A stretch of 64,000 nucleotides of DNA, from the NCBI GenBank assembly GCA_013368315.1, contig JAACJM010000036.1:434001-498000 (forward strand), read 5' to 3'. The DNA comes from Tetrapyrgos nigripes. Lineage: Eukaryota > Basidiomycota > Agaricomycetes > Agaricales > Campanellaceae. The position numbers and the translations under genes were made by a program. A model generated the notes under the pieces. It worked only from the letters and a program-made list of their open reading frames with translations. It was not told the DNA's origin and ran no database searches. Positions 1 through 10,944 of this stretch are shown piece after piece. The number at the start of each line of letters is the position of its first letter. Position 1 is the stretch's first letter.

Positions 1-314
1 GCTGCCAGTGTCTTCGCCTCCTTCGAAACTCGTTGTGATGTGTCTTGTTGAAATTGTTGCCTTCTCGTGACGATCAGATGATAGCCCGAAACCGCCAGGG
101 TGCCTTTCAAAATTTCTCGACCCGACGTCCTTAGCGTTTCCGCCAGCCCCGAGGTATCGTATTGCATATTGTTTCCACAGCTGCGCATCTGACCTCTTCC
201 AGACCACATAAATAGTACAGCTGTCTAACTTCCTGCTCTAGAGACCATTCTTTGGTTGTTCTCTTCTGCTCAACTTTCCTCGATTATCGCTTCCCAATTG
301 TCTAATAGTCCGCC
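1..314. promoter_or_regulatory. 5' flank of the alcohol oxidase gene
   Basis: No coding sequence is evident here. A TATA-like CATAAATAG lies at about 207-215, roughly 100 bp before the ATG at 315, and a pyrimidine-rich stretch follows at 221-310, as is common just upstream of strongly expressed fungal genes. Calling it the promoter is inference from position. Confidence 0.4.
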
Positions 315-3269
315 ATGACCATTCCCGAAGAAGTCGATGTTATTGTCGCTGGTGGAGGTCCCGCTGGTACGGTCCCCTTTTTGTTCTCTTCAGTTGTGCG
401 GTGCTGACCCTGGTCGAAGGCTGCGTTGTCGCCGGCCGTCTGGCTTACGCTGACCCCAACCTGAAGGTTATGCTCGTTGAAGGTGCGTTGTTCGTGTCTG
501 CCTTCTCTCGACTGTGTCTCTGATATGCCGTTTCTTTGCTAGGTGGTGCCAACAACCGTGACGACCCTTGGGTGTACAGGCCTGGTATCTACGTCAGGAA
601 CATGCAGCGTGATGGAATGTGCGTCTCCTCTCTGTGGCTCTAGTTTCTTCCCCTGCTGACGAACTGGGTTCTTAGCAATGAGAAGGCCACTTTCTACATC
701 GACACTGTGAAGTCGTCTCACCTTCGTGGCCGTCAATCCATCGTTCCGTGAGTTCAGACTTGTACTGAACGTCTCGTAGTGATCTGATGAAAGTTTCGCT
801 GCATTTCAGATGTGCCAACATCCTCGGTGGTGGTTCTAGGTATGTTTAGTCTGCCATATTTGATTTAGGATTTAGGCGCTGACTTCTGGTCTTTAGCATC
901 AACTTCCAGGTATATCTTGGCCTCTCGACTCGACCGAATTAGTTTTAATCTGATGTTTCCTCTCTCTCTCTCTCTCTCTCTAAGTAGATGTACACTAGGG
1001 TGAGTCATTACTGGCTTCTCTTCTTCGCCGTATCTAAAATTTCATCTCGTGTAGGCTTCGGCCTCTGACTGGGACGATTTTAAGACCGAAGGGTGGACCG
1101 CTCGTGGTATGTCTCTTCATTTCGTTTCCGGCTCAGTGCTCGTGTTTCTGACTTGCCTACTTCGTTCAGACCTGCTTCCCCTCATGAAGCGTCTCGAGAA
1201 CTACCAGAAGCCAGTCAACAATGACCGTCACGGCTATGATGGTCCCATCGCTATCAGTAACGGTGGATCTGTCACCGCTTTGGCTCAGGACTTCCTCCGT
1301 GCCTCTGATGCCATCGGCATCCCCTTCAGTGACGACCTCCAGGGTTAGTTTCAGTTGTTTTTCTGGAATGCTTTGGTCACTGAGGTTCTTTAAAGACCTC
1401 GACACCGCCCATGCCTCGGAGATCTGGGCCAAGTACATTAACAGGCACACTGGCCGTCGTAGCGACGCCGCCACTGCCTACGTCCACAGTGTAATGGATA
1501 TTCAGAGCAACCTTTACCTCGTACGTCTCATCCTTGACTAGACGTTGCTCGCTGATTGATTGCCCATTCATCCAGCGCTGCAACGCCCGTGTCAACCGTG
1601 TCATCTTTGATGGCACCAAGGCCGTCGGCATCGCCTACGTCCCCGCCAGGAACCGTGCCAGCAACGCTCAACTCAGGGAGACCATTGTCAAGGCCCGCAA
1701 GCTCGTCGTTCTCAGCTCCGGCACCCTTGGCACTCCTCAGATTCTCGAGCGTTCTGGTGTCGGTGATGCCAAGCTCCTCCAAAAGCTCGATATCAAGGTC
1801 GTCAGCAACTTGCCTGGCGTTGGCGAGGAGTACCAGGACCACTACACCACTCTCTCCAGTACGTCTATTTTGTTATCGATGTTTTCATGCAGTGATTGAT
1901 CTTTACTCTCTGCCTAGTCTATCGTGCGTCTCAGGAGAGCTTCACTGTCGACGAATTCCTTCGTGGCAACCCCGAAGTGCGCAAGGAAATATTCCAGGAG
2001 TGGGAGATCAGCCCTGAGAAGGCCAGGCTCTCTTCCAACTCTATTGACGCTGGTTTCAAGGTTTGTTTTATTTTTCTTGTCTTGATTGCCATTGCTTACC
2101 ATCGTATCTTCACCTCAGATTCGTCCCACCGAGGAGGAGCTCAAGGAGTTGGGTCCCGAGTTCAACGCTCTCTGGAACACCTACTTTAAGGACAAGCCCG
2201 ACAAACCCGTCATGTTCGGCTCCATCGTCGCTGGTGCCTATGCCGACCACACTCTCCTCCCACCCGGCAAGTACTTCACCATGTTCCAGTACCTCGAGTA
2301 CCCGGCTAGTCGCGGAAAGGTATGACTTGATTGCTTCGTGCTTCTCTCTTAACTTATATTTAGTCACCAGATCCACATCCAGTCTGCCAGCCCCTATGTG
2401 GAGCCGTTCTTTGATTCTGGCTTCATGAACAACAAGGCCGACTTTGCTCCTATCCGTTGGAGCTACAAGGTTACTCGTGAAGTCGCTAGGAGGATGGACG
2501 GTAAGTGTTCCTCTTTTTTATTCCGCATAGTCGTCCCTTGCTAATTATTCTCTGATAGCCTTCCGTGGAGAGCTTACTTCTCACCACCCACACTTCCACC
2601 CCAACTCTCCTGCTGCGGCGAAGGACATTGACATCAAGACCGCCAAGCAGATCTTGCCCGACGGCTTCACGGTCGGCATTCACATGGGTACTTGGCACAA
2701 GCCCGGTGAGCCCTACGACCCCGACAAGGTTCATGAGGACGTCAAATACTCGAAGGAGGACGATGAGGCCATTGACAACTGGATCTCTGACCACGTCGAG
2801 ACAACTTGGCACAGCTTGGGTACTTGCGGTAAGTTTCCCTGCTAACTACTTGACAGCTTCAACCTCTGATGTTTCCTGTCTTCTCACTAGCCATGAAGCC
2901 TCGTAAGGATGGTGGTGTCGTCGATGGTCTCCTCAACGTCTACGGAACTCAAAACCTCAAGGTTGTCGACTTGTCTATCTGCCCTGTGAGATTTTTCGAT
3001 CTTTGTTCTTTGTTTGCGCTACTGACAACTGGGTGCGTCGGTAGGATAATCTTGGCACCAACACCTACTCCTCTGCTCTCCTCGTCGGTGAAAAGGGAGC
3101 TGATCTTGCTGCTCGGTATCTTAGTATGTGTCGTCCACCTCTGCTGTATCATCTTGTTCACGTATTGACCTGGTACGGTCCTTTAGGCGCCAAGGTCAAG
3201 ACCCCGCACGCTCCCGTCCCTCATGCACCTGTTCCATTCGGTCGTCCCGCCACCCAGCAAGCTCGTTAA
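315..3269 (+). CDS. AOX: Alcohol (methanol) oxidase, GMC oxidoreductase family
   Basis: FAD enzyme that oxidises short primary alcohols such as methanol to aldehydes and makes H2O2. My model has 18 exons: 315-366, 420-482, 543-618, 676-747, 810-839, 897-909, 988-999, 1055-1106, 1170-1343, 1396-1520, 1576-1858, 1918-2060, 2119-2319, 2371-2500, 2559-2828, 2891-2985, 3045-3123 and 3187-3269. These keep phase throughout and give 650 residues, the usual length for alcohol oxidases. The N-terminus has the FAD-binding GGGPAG at residues 13-18. The C-terminal GMC domain has the expected catalytic pair, His560 in HSLGTC and Asn603 in DNLGTNTY. Exons 6 and 7 are only 13 and 12 nt. The protein ends in QQAR, so no C-terminal peroxisomal SKL-type signal is seen; wood-decay fungal alcohol oxidases are known to lack one and can be found outside the cell. 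Family call is firm; substrate is inferred. Confidence 0.93.
961..981. repeat. (TC)n microsatellite in intron 7 of AOX
   Basis: About ten TC units sit directly before the acceptor of the 12-nt exon at 988-999. It doubles as an extended polypyrimidine tract and may help definition of the micro-exon (inference). Confidence 0.8.
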
Positions 3270-3719
3270 GCGTTGTGTATCCGCTGCGTCAAGGAATCGT
3301 CTATCATCATCTTTCATCTGCTTATCCTTTCCTGGCGGCCTTGGCGCAATATCAGGTGTAAAATTAGGCTCATTGTATTTGAAATGTTGTAATAAAAATG
3401 TAAACCGTGTACATTAGCAACATCTGTGTAAATTAGGTCAATCAAGTTGGTTGTACTTTATTTTATGGTCTTGTGAAAGGTATAGGTCTCGCTCACAGTT
3501 TGTCTGTGTTTAAATTTTTCCATCACCTCTACTAGTACATATTCACCCAAACGTTTTCAATCTGCTCAGGTGCTCGCACTGCCCCCAATATCGTCCGCAG
3601 ATCCAGCCAGGCCTTCCAAACAAATAGTCTTGGGACGTCATGATGCTGTTAACCGGAAGGCAACTACCTGCGACTATGGCCGCTGATCCTATAAGTAGAG
3701 TTTGAACAGGCTAAGCGCT
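3270..3719. other. AOX 3' region and intergenic spacer
   Basis: Contains the AOX 3' UTR. An AATAAA-like AATAAAAATG is near 3390, a possible poly(A) signal. I see nothing else coding before the remnant DUF6535-type gene begins at about 3720. Confidence 0.4.
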
Positions 3720-6700
3720 ACGACAGCTCCCTCTTCTGGTGCTTCTACGGGTATCGCTCTATTCGAGAAAGGTATGTCTTCTGCAACCTTGTGCTCTTCT
3801 GAACTGTGTCTCACTCAATCTGTGTGAAGTATTCCGAGTCTTGGATTTTAGAAAGAAATCGTGAGACCTAGAGTCCCAGATTGCAACGCCAGAAGATGGA
3901 TCACTGAATAATACCTTACCAGAAGATATACGACAAACACTTGGAGATGTGACAACACCTGCATCAGGACCGAAAGGTGCTCCCCTCATACTGACTTTAG
4001 TTACCTTCCAGGTCCATACCAGCCGACCGTTGATGACGAAGCGTGTAGTAAGCTATGAAGCATCTACATAGACGAAGCCAGACGGTATGATGAAGATTTA
4101 CTCAGAGGTTGGAAAGGATATATGGAAGGGATGCTACTCTTTGTTCGTGCGTACTTCACTTACGATACTGACCAGATGTTCAGTCTGCCCTTTATTCCGC
4201 CAGTTTGACAGCTAAAAAACCCTTCAAGACGATCCCGCCCAGGACACAGTCTTCTTCCTTGCTCAAATATCTCAGCAATTGGCAGCTCCATCCAACGGGA
4301 CCACGTCATTCCAGTTCGAGTCACCCGCCTTCCATGCCCCCACGTCTGCCATTGTCTGTAATGTGTTTTGGTTTCTGTCTCTGGCACTCACCCTGACATG
4401 CTCGCTCTTGGCTACCTTGCCCAGCAATGGACGAGAGACTTCATCCATAAAACGAATCTCAAGCCTTCCCCTGTCCGTCAAGCTAGAGTCATAGCATACA
4501 TGTACTCTGGTTTACGAGAATTCCGGATGCATTCCTTTGTGGACGTGATCCCCATCCTCCTCCATATCTCTCTTCTTCTTCGCCGGCCTAGTCGCGTTCC
4601 TTCTGCCCGTAAATCACCTTTTGACATACATCATGGCGTGTGTGTTGGCCATCTTCCTGCTCGTTTATGTCTTCCTCTCCTGTATTCCGCTACTCTATCT
4701 CAATGCACCATATCGTACCCCCCTTTCTGGTGCGCTTTGGCGCCTTGGGAACGCCATCAGCGACTTTCTAGTTCATAAACATGATCTTCGTCGGGATAAG
4801 ACGTTGAACGAAGCGATGCTTGAAAAGTCGCTGAAGGACACTACAGCTCGCGATCAGCAGGCCATGGTCTACACCATAAAGTCACTCACCGACAAAGACG
4901 AGTTTCTGCCCTTTCTCGAAGCCATATCGGACGTCATATATAACCCCATGGGCCCCAACTTGCTGTTCAGGGGTCCCATTCACAAACAAAATTTGCCTCT
5001 GGTCATGCCTCTCCTCCAGACGTCAGACTCCGAGGTCAATGTTTTCGTTCGCATCGCTCAATTTACGTCCAGCCCATGGCTGGATGATCGAGCCGCCAAG
5101 GCATGCCTTCGGGCTCTTTGGCCTCTGATATATGCGCTAGTCAAGCCATCTTTTCACACTTCCAGAGAACGTGAGAGGCTCTACATTGGGGACGACCGCT
5201 ATCAAGGATATTGATTATTCTCCTGTGCCGCTCTTTCAGGACCACGACGAGTATGCTCCCTCAGTCCAGACCATCCTGCGTCTTAGCTGGTTTTACACTG
5301 TTCGCAACACTGTCGACACCATCCGGGATACTTTCATCGACTCGAGTTCGCTGCCAGTCGCTGAATTGGGAAAACGCTTTTCAGCTGCCCTGGAGACCTG
5401 GAAACGCGCTGTTCGTGGTGCGATCCGATCTTTATCCTTCCTGCTCAGGTTGGCGCATTGAGGAAGCTTCTTGAGGGATCTTCGTCAGGAGTGCCAACTG
5501 CTGTGCTGAAGCAAGTACAATACTTATATGATTGCTACTCTTGGCACTGACGCAGTATGGCAAAAGACGCGTCTGAGACTCTTTTCCGATTACCTTCAAC
5601 ACGCTGGGAGTCTACTCTCCACAGGTCGACTTCCTCACGACTTCACGACGGTGTGCGAGCTCATACATCTTGATCCTGATTTTTCGGATTCCAACGATTT
5701 TGCAGCGAGCATTCCTGGCCGTGCAGCACCACTCCTTAGATTGCAGAACCTCTTGGACGGGCACTCAGTTTCCGTCAGCTATGATACAGATAACTACATG
5801 ATCCAGTGTGGCGTTTTTCCTGGCTATCAAAGAAGCTTTCTCGGATTCTGAAGAAGCTGTAGCTGGGAGGCGTTTTGTGCTCTCGTATACTACTACGACA
5901 GGCTGGATCGTGCAAAAAGACGAGATCCCCCCCTCCGGTACAATTTCTCAGATACACGCTTAGAATGGGTTGAGAAGTGTGTCCTAAAAGAAATTGAGGC
6001 AACGAATGACAGCATTTTAACACTCAAAACAGCCTTTTCCGTCCTGTCATCCTTCCATAAAATACGGTACTCGGAGTTCCCTCTGAGGGTCTGGAAGGCT
6101 ATGGCTGGATGTTCTGTGACCTCTAATTGGCCACAAGACGAGAATCGTACCATCTACGAGGCGATCCTGGATAGGAGTGCTTTTCTGAGCATTTCTGATA
6201 CTGATCCTCTGATATTTGTCCGTCCCGGCTTTGACCAAGAGATTCAGACCGCTCTCATCCAAAAGTACCTTCCTCATCGAGCCCACCTCCCGTACAGCCC
6301 CCAGCAGGAAACATCCTGTATACACACCCTCTGGATAGCCCTCTTGGCTCAGTGGACTGAACTCCTCCGAGAGCCCAACACCTCACTGGCCGATAGCGTC
6401 CTTTGGGCTGGGTGGGATGCCTTTGAAACCCGTTACCTTTATCCAGAGGAGGAGGAACAGACCTACGTCTATTTTGAAGTGGATCTGGATCAATTAACCC
6501 AGCTTCGTTTTGCCCAAAGCATGTCAAAGATATGCGAAGCCATCATCATGTCAACAGCAGATGATGACGATGCTGGGCCAGGCCGTCCAAGTCGCGATGG
6601 TCTGCTTGGTGTCTACTTCAGAACACTTTCCATGTTTTTAGGATACTAGGCTTTTGGGTATGGCTGCCTAGACAAAATGAACGACGACGATCTGGAGGCA

Positions 6701-7054
6701 ACTTGGCTTTGGGTCACTAATCCCAGGTGCGCCAAAACCTTGATGAAATCAATCTTGAGGTTGGAAAAGATTATCGTATTGCACACTGACGCAATCTCCC
6801 CGTCGACGAGGGACTCCGGGATTAAAAGCCATAACATGTTGATTCAGAGATGCCTAGCGGTAATAGTGGAAGAGTACCTGAAAAAGTGGAGAAGGCGGAT
6901 AGACAAGAAGAAGCGGATCAGATTGATTACTCGGATTGCAAGGTCGCAGAGGAGTTTGAGAATGACTAGGATGGGTCGGGACCCAATCGCAAAACCTCAC
7001 ACCTGGTCTGCCACTGGGAAAGAATCCTGGGTCTTAAAAGGCCTATTACGATAG
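3720..7054 (+). pseudogene. Broken DUF6535-type membrane protein gene
   Basis: Remnant of the same family as the genes at 29135-32340 and 33726-37058. DUF6535 is a multi-helix membrane domain expanded in Agaricomycetes, of unknown function. The order of segments is retained: a PYQPTVDDEA start block, an ARRYDEDLL block, the NVFWFLSLALTLTCSLL helix, a QQWTRDFIHK loop, a PILLHIS helix, and a long C-terminal region ending near 7054. It is not translatable as a whole. TGA stops replace Arg (3862-3864, KKS*DLES where the copy at 37 kb reads KKSRDLES) and Trp (4056-4058, SKL*SIYID where sisters read SKLWS). A 1-nt loss near 4424 shifts frame ahead of QQWTRDF, and more shifts occur near 4590, 5210 and 5830. 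The C-terminal pieces 6101-6649 and 6677-7054 remain open. Family identity is strong; pseudogene status is well supported. Confidence 0.8.
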
Positions 7055-7373
7055 CTAAGGTATCGGAGTGAGACTGCAAGTGTATTGCGTCAAGGAATTA
7101 TTAGGTTGGGATGGCTTGTTGTGCGAGTTTGTATGAGCGAGAAGGGGTGATAGTCAAGTGATACGTGGATATGGGCAGATGAGGAAGTCTTTATCCCATG
7201 GTCCTGGCGACGGACCTTTTCCGACTCGGATTCCTACCTCATCACTCTTGCAATGGCCCTGGACAGAATGTAAAAGCAATAAAAAGGTGTATGTATTATA
7301 AAACCATTTTGATAATACCCAATGATTTCTCTAAGCGACGAAGACGCAAGTAAAAACTGTTTGCTCCTCTACT
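7055..7373. other. Intergenic spacer
   Basis: Lies between two convergent 3' ends, the DUF6535-type remnant and the MPP beta gene. AATAAA-like sequence occurs near 7278. No coding signal seen. Confidence 0.4.
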
Positions 7374-8900
7374 CTAGTAAATCATGGACGACATGTCAGC
7401 ACGAATACGGTTGTAGTCGAGCATACCCTCGATGCTGCCGAGAGCGGCGATGGCAATCTGTGCAGAAAGAGAAAAAGAACAATACATGAGCAACAGGGCA
7501 CAAGAGAAAAAGACAAGTAAAACTCACATCCTTATCCCAAAGGTATTTCTGCGCAACACGCTTGATATCATCAATCGAAACAGCATCAACCGCATTCTCA
7601 ATCTGCTTGGGACTCATCCTCCTTCCAGTAGTAACCAACTGCCTCCCAAGATCCTCCGCAACAGCCGTCGTCCCATCTAGCGAAAACAATAGCCCAGCCT
7701 TCAACTGACTCTTTGCACGCTCAACCTCGGCCTCAGTCGGCGCCATACTCATCCTCGTCCATTCTCTCAACGTGAAATGCGTCAAATCATCCAAGTTGAC
7801 CAGATTCTCCGAAACGAGGTAGATACCCCATAAACCTGTATCGGAGTACGATGTCGAGAAGGACATGAATGAGTTGGCGAGGTTGTTGGAGGAGATGATG
7901 TGTGAGAGACGGGAGGAGAGGAGAGGCGAGGCACCGAGGGAACGGTCCCAGTTGCCAAAGATGGATTGCATGACCATCATGGGGAAGTAATCGGGTGATG
8001 ACCAACCGACACCTTCGACGGCAATGGCGATGTTGGCAGTTGGGATTTCATCGTTACGGATGCGGACTTCAGAGCCTACAAAGGACGGTTTGCGGGCTTC
8101 GGAGATGCGACCGAGAGGAATGGGACTAGGAGAGACGGGAAGAGTGGAAAAGTGTTTCTCGGCGAGTTTCACAAGAGATGAGTGGTCGACACCACCGGTA
8201 CCGACGAGAACCATGCGGTCAGCGGTGTAGTTGGTCTTGATGTAAGACTCGAGGTCGTTCCTCTGGATGGAAAGAATGTTCTCTTTAGGACCGAGGATGG
8301 TACGACCAAGAGGTTGCTGCTGGAAAGCAATAGAGTGGAGGTGGTCGAAAACGACCTCTTCGAGTTGCTTATCAACCTCTTCTTGCTCGCGCAGGATGAC
8401 ATCGCGCTCACGCTCGATGGCACCGTTCTCGAGTTTAGAGTTTTGGAGGATGTCGCTGATGATGTCAACGGCGACGGGGACGTCCTTGGAGAAGCTCTTG
8501 GCGTAGTAGACGGTTTGTTCACGGGAAGTGTACGCGTTGAGGTGAGCACCAATGTTTTCGACCTCGAGCTCGAGAGCGTGCTGGGAGCGACGGCCGGTAC
8601 CCTTGAAGGCCATGTGTTCTAGGAAGTGAGCGGTACCGTTTGTTTTGTCGGTCTCTGCACGCGAGCCAGCGTCAATCCATACACCGACTGTGGCTGTCTG
8701 GGCGTGAGGTTGGTGTTCTGTAGCGACAGTCAGACCATTGGAAAGCGTTGATATTTCTGTGAACGGTCCAGGAAGGTTTGTAGCAGTTGCAAACGACCGC
8801 AAAGCCCGCTGTTTTCCGTCTTTGATTAGAGAAATAGAAGAGAAAGAAAAGGAAAACATACTGGATGGCGCACAGCGCTTCGAAGGACGCGACTGAGCAT
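7374..8900 (-). CDS. MAS1: Mitochondrial processing peptidase, beta subunit
   Basis: Catalytic subunit of the matrix metallopeptidase that removes presequences from imported mitochondrial proteins; pairs with the alpha subunit. Exons on the minus strand: 8900-8862, 8808-7528 and 7457-7374, giving 467 residues (yeast Mas1 is 462). The ATG at 8900 is chosen because it yields a presequence-like start (MLSRVLRSAVRHP then RALRSF) that joins in phase at a CAG acceptor. The inverse zinc motif of the M16 family is intact: His74-x-x-Glu77-His78 in AHFLEH, with the distal zinc ligand Glu154 exactly 76 residues further on. The glycine-rich loop region and the C-terminal IAIAALGSIEGMLDYNRIR are present. 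The last intron (7458-7527) separates the final 27 residues. The beta subunit rather than alpha or a bc1 core protein is indicated by the full zinc site. Confidence 0.95.
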
Positions 8901-9067
8901 CGTCAGAGAAGGAGAATAAAATATGAGCTGGTCGTCTGCAGCACCGTGAATTTCCGAAAGCTGAGGTAAGCACCAACCAATCACACGCCTCCCGTTTCGA
9001 ACCGCTTTCTTTTCACTCATCCTAGAACGAGTGTAATTTCCCGAAATTACAGTACGAGGTAAAGCAG

Positions 9068-9618
9068 TTAGGGTGGTCGTTTTTGGGAGCATTTTTGGTC
9101 ATTTCTGATCCACCCAAATTCTGTTTTTGTTTTTGTAACGAGTCATTTTTCAAGTATGTAAAAGCAACTCTAACCCCAGTGCTTTCATTTTTCGCTCTGT
9201 TGTGTCCCTTTTTCGTACCGAATCCGTGATATTCTTACACCTATATCCCGGCCCTAGGGGACGTTTACATCTGTGACCTGCCTTCTGCCTTCCATCCGAC
9301 ACGTTGAAATCCGAATTTCGCAACAACTGTTCACTCATGCTCACGCGGTTCTGATCGAAGTGTGACCTTAAGACTGTACTCGGAGCAGCAACAGTCTTGA
9401 AGAAATCATGGTGTGCACGGACAACCAAGCCTTCAGAGTATGTATAGCAAAAAAATCAGATTGCAGCACTTATGTAGAAAAACTGTCTAGAATGGGGTTT
9501 CATATACGGAAGTGTTTTTAGGCAACTTTTGAACGTTTTGTGTATCGAAAAACGACCGAAAAACGGACCAGAGAACGCTCGAAAAAAGGTGTAAAAACGA
9601 CCGCGTGAAACACCCTAA
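9068..9618. mobile_element. Candidate MITE (non-autonomous DNA transposon), about 551 bp
   Basis: Starts TTAGGGTGGTCGTTTTT and ends, read on the other strand, TTAGGGTGTTTCACGCGGTCGTTTTT, so the ends are imperfect inverted repeats sharing TTAGGGTG and GGTCGTTTTT. It is absent from the matching place in the duplicate (14967, where the flanks GAAGCA and AATGTCTATG are adjacent), which gives a near-empty site. Boundaries fit a TA target duplication (TA-GGGTG...CACCC-TA), as in Tc1/mariner-type elements. The interior has no transposase-like frame. Class assignment is inference. Confidence 0.65.
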
Positions 9619-9648
9619 TGTCTATCTAAGTGTGCAGGGTACAATGTA

Positions 9649-10944
9649 TCAGTTTGAGGGCTTTTTGCTCACGACGAGGTACATGGGTGTGAACAGCTGT
9701 CAACAACATATCAGCTCTAGTCGCAAAAGAAATATAGTGCAAAAATACCTTGGTCTGACCACCCTTAATCAACGAAACCTGAGCAACCTTGAGAGCTTCA
9801 ACAACGTCCATAGTACCCTTTGGCAAGAAGCCAAACAACTCCAAAATCCACATAACACCGTGCATGACGATCATACCCATCCAAGTCGTCCTCCAGACCA
9901 TGAAGTAGTCCCATGTTGTCTGGGCCTTGGACAAGTCACCTTCGAGAGGGTAATACCATTTTACCTCATCTGGTCGTTCAGCGAGGTCTTCTTCGTGCAA
10001 AATATCGAACCCGACGTTCTTGAGAGCGTCTCTGGCGAGACGGAGGGGACGCATCTCGGGGATACCGTTACCCAGCTCGATTTCGTGAGCGAGAGCTTTG
10101 TGCTTGGGGATGGAAGGGTCCCATGCGTCGGTCATGCACCATTCGTAGACACCGAACTGGAAGAAGTAAATTTTAGACTCTGACATGACAAAACCGCGAG
10201 AAAGGACACGTACGATACCTCCAGGCTCGAGAACCTTGAAAATCTCACCATAGACACCTTCCCATGTAGGAGCGTGTACGGTAGCCTCAATGGCGTAGAC
10301 TTCCAGATACAACAATTAGCTTTTCTGTTTGTGACCGAGAAGAAGTTTAGCAAGTAACCAACCAGCATCAAACGAATTCTCCCCAAACTGTTCCGAAAGC
10401 TTCATAAAATCACCCTTGACAAACGTAACCTGTCTCTCCAACCCCTTTTTCTTTGTAAACTTTCTCGCTCTTCCCGTCTGGAAATCATTGTTGTTCAACC
10501 CAACGATGTTGCAATCGGCGAATTGAGCGATTTCTAGAGCGGGACCGCCAACTCCACATCCGACGTCGAGGACTCTCATCCCGGGTTTAATAGACATCTT
10601 GTGAGCGAGGTAGTGTTCATGGCGGGCGAGGGAGGCGGAGAAGGATTCGCCTTTGTAGAAGCGGGAGAAGTGGAAGGATTGAGCCCACCCCCATTCGTAG
10701 AGGTCGGTTGCACCGTCGTAGTAGCCTGAAGAGAAAAAAGACATTGTGAATGATACTGAGAAGAAAGGACGAGGAAAATAGACGAACCATTGACAACGTC
10801 AGTATAGCTATCAAGCCTGTTCTCGTTGTGTTCGGTGACTTCTTTGGCTGTGTCCTTTTGCCAGAACTTGGTATAGTTCTGGATACGTGCGTCTTCACGA
10901 CCGTCGGCGTGTTTACCGTTTTCAATGTCTATTTTTGATTGCAT
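9649..10944 (-). CDS. ERG6: Sterol 24-C-methyltransferase, copy A
   Basis: SAM-dependent enzyme that adds the C-24 methyl group to the sterol side chain on the way to ergosterol. Exons on the minus strand: 10944-10788, 10725-10363, 10299-10214, 10156-9749 and 9696-9649, total 353 residues (yeast Erg6 is 383). Sterol-region YEWGW is at residues 62-66, SAM motif [10 protein letters not shown] at 105-113, IEATVHAP and FGVYEW follow, and the protein closes with [15 protein letters not shown]. Compared with copy B it differs at about 17 of the aligned positions outside the N-terminus. One is Leu116 where copy B has Arg (GGPAREIA, the form I know as the family consensus). The exon 2 donor is GTTGGT where copy B has GC. 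It looks intact and may be functional, but could be the diverging copy. Confidence 0.93.

Noticed and set aside
8182..8622. 146-codon plus-strand frame opposite MPP beta
   Set aside because: It is the mirror of a conserved coding exon; the minus-strand protein has the zinc motif and full family length.
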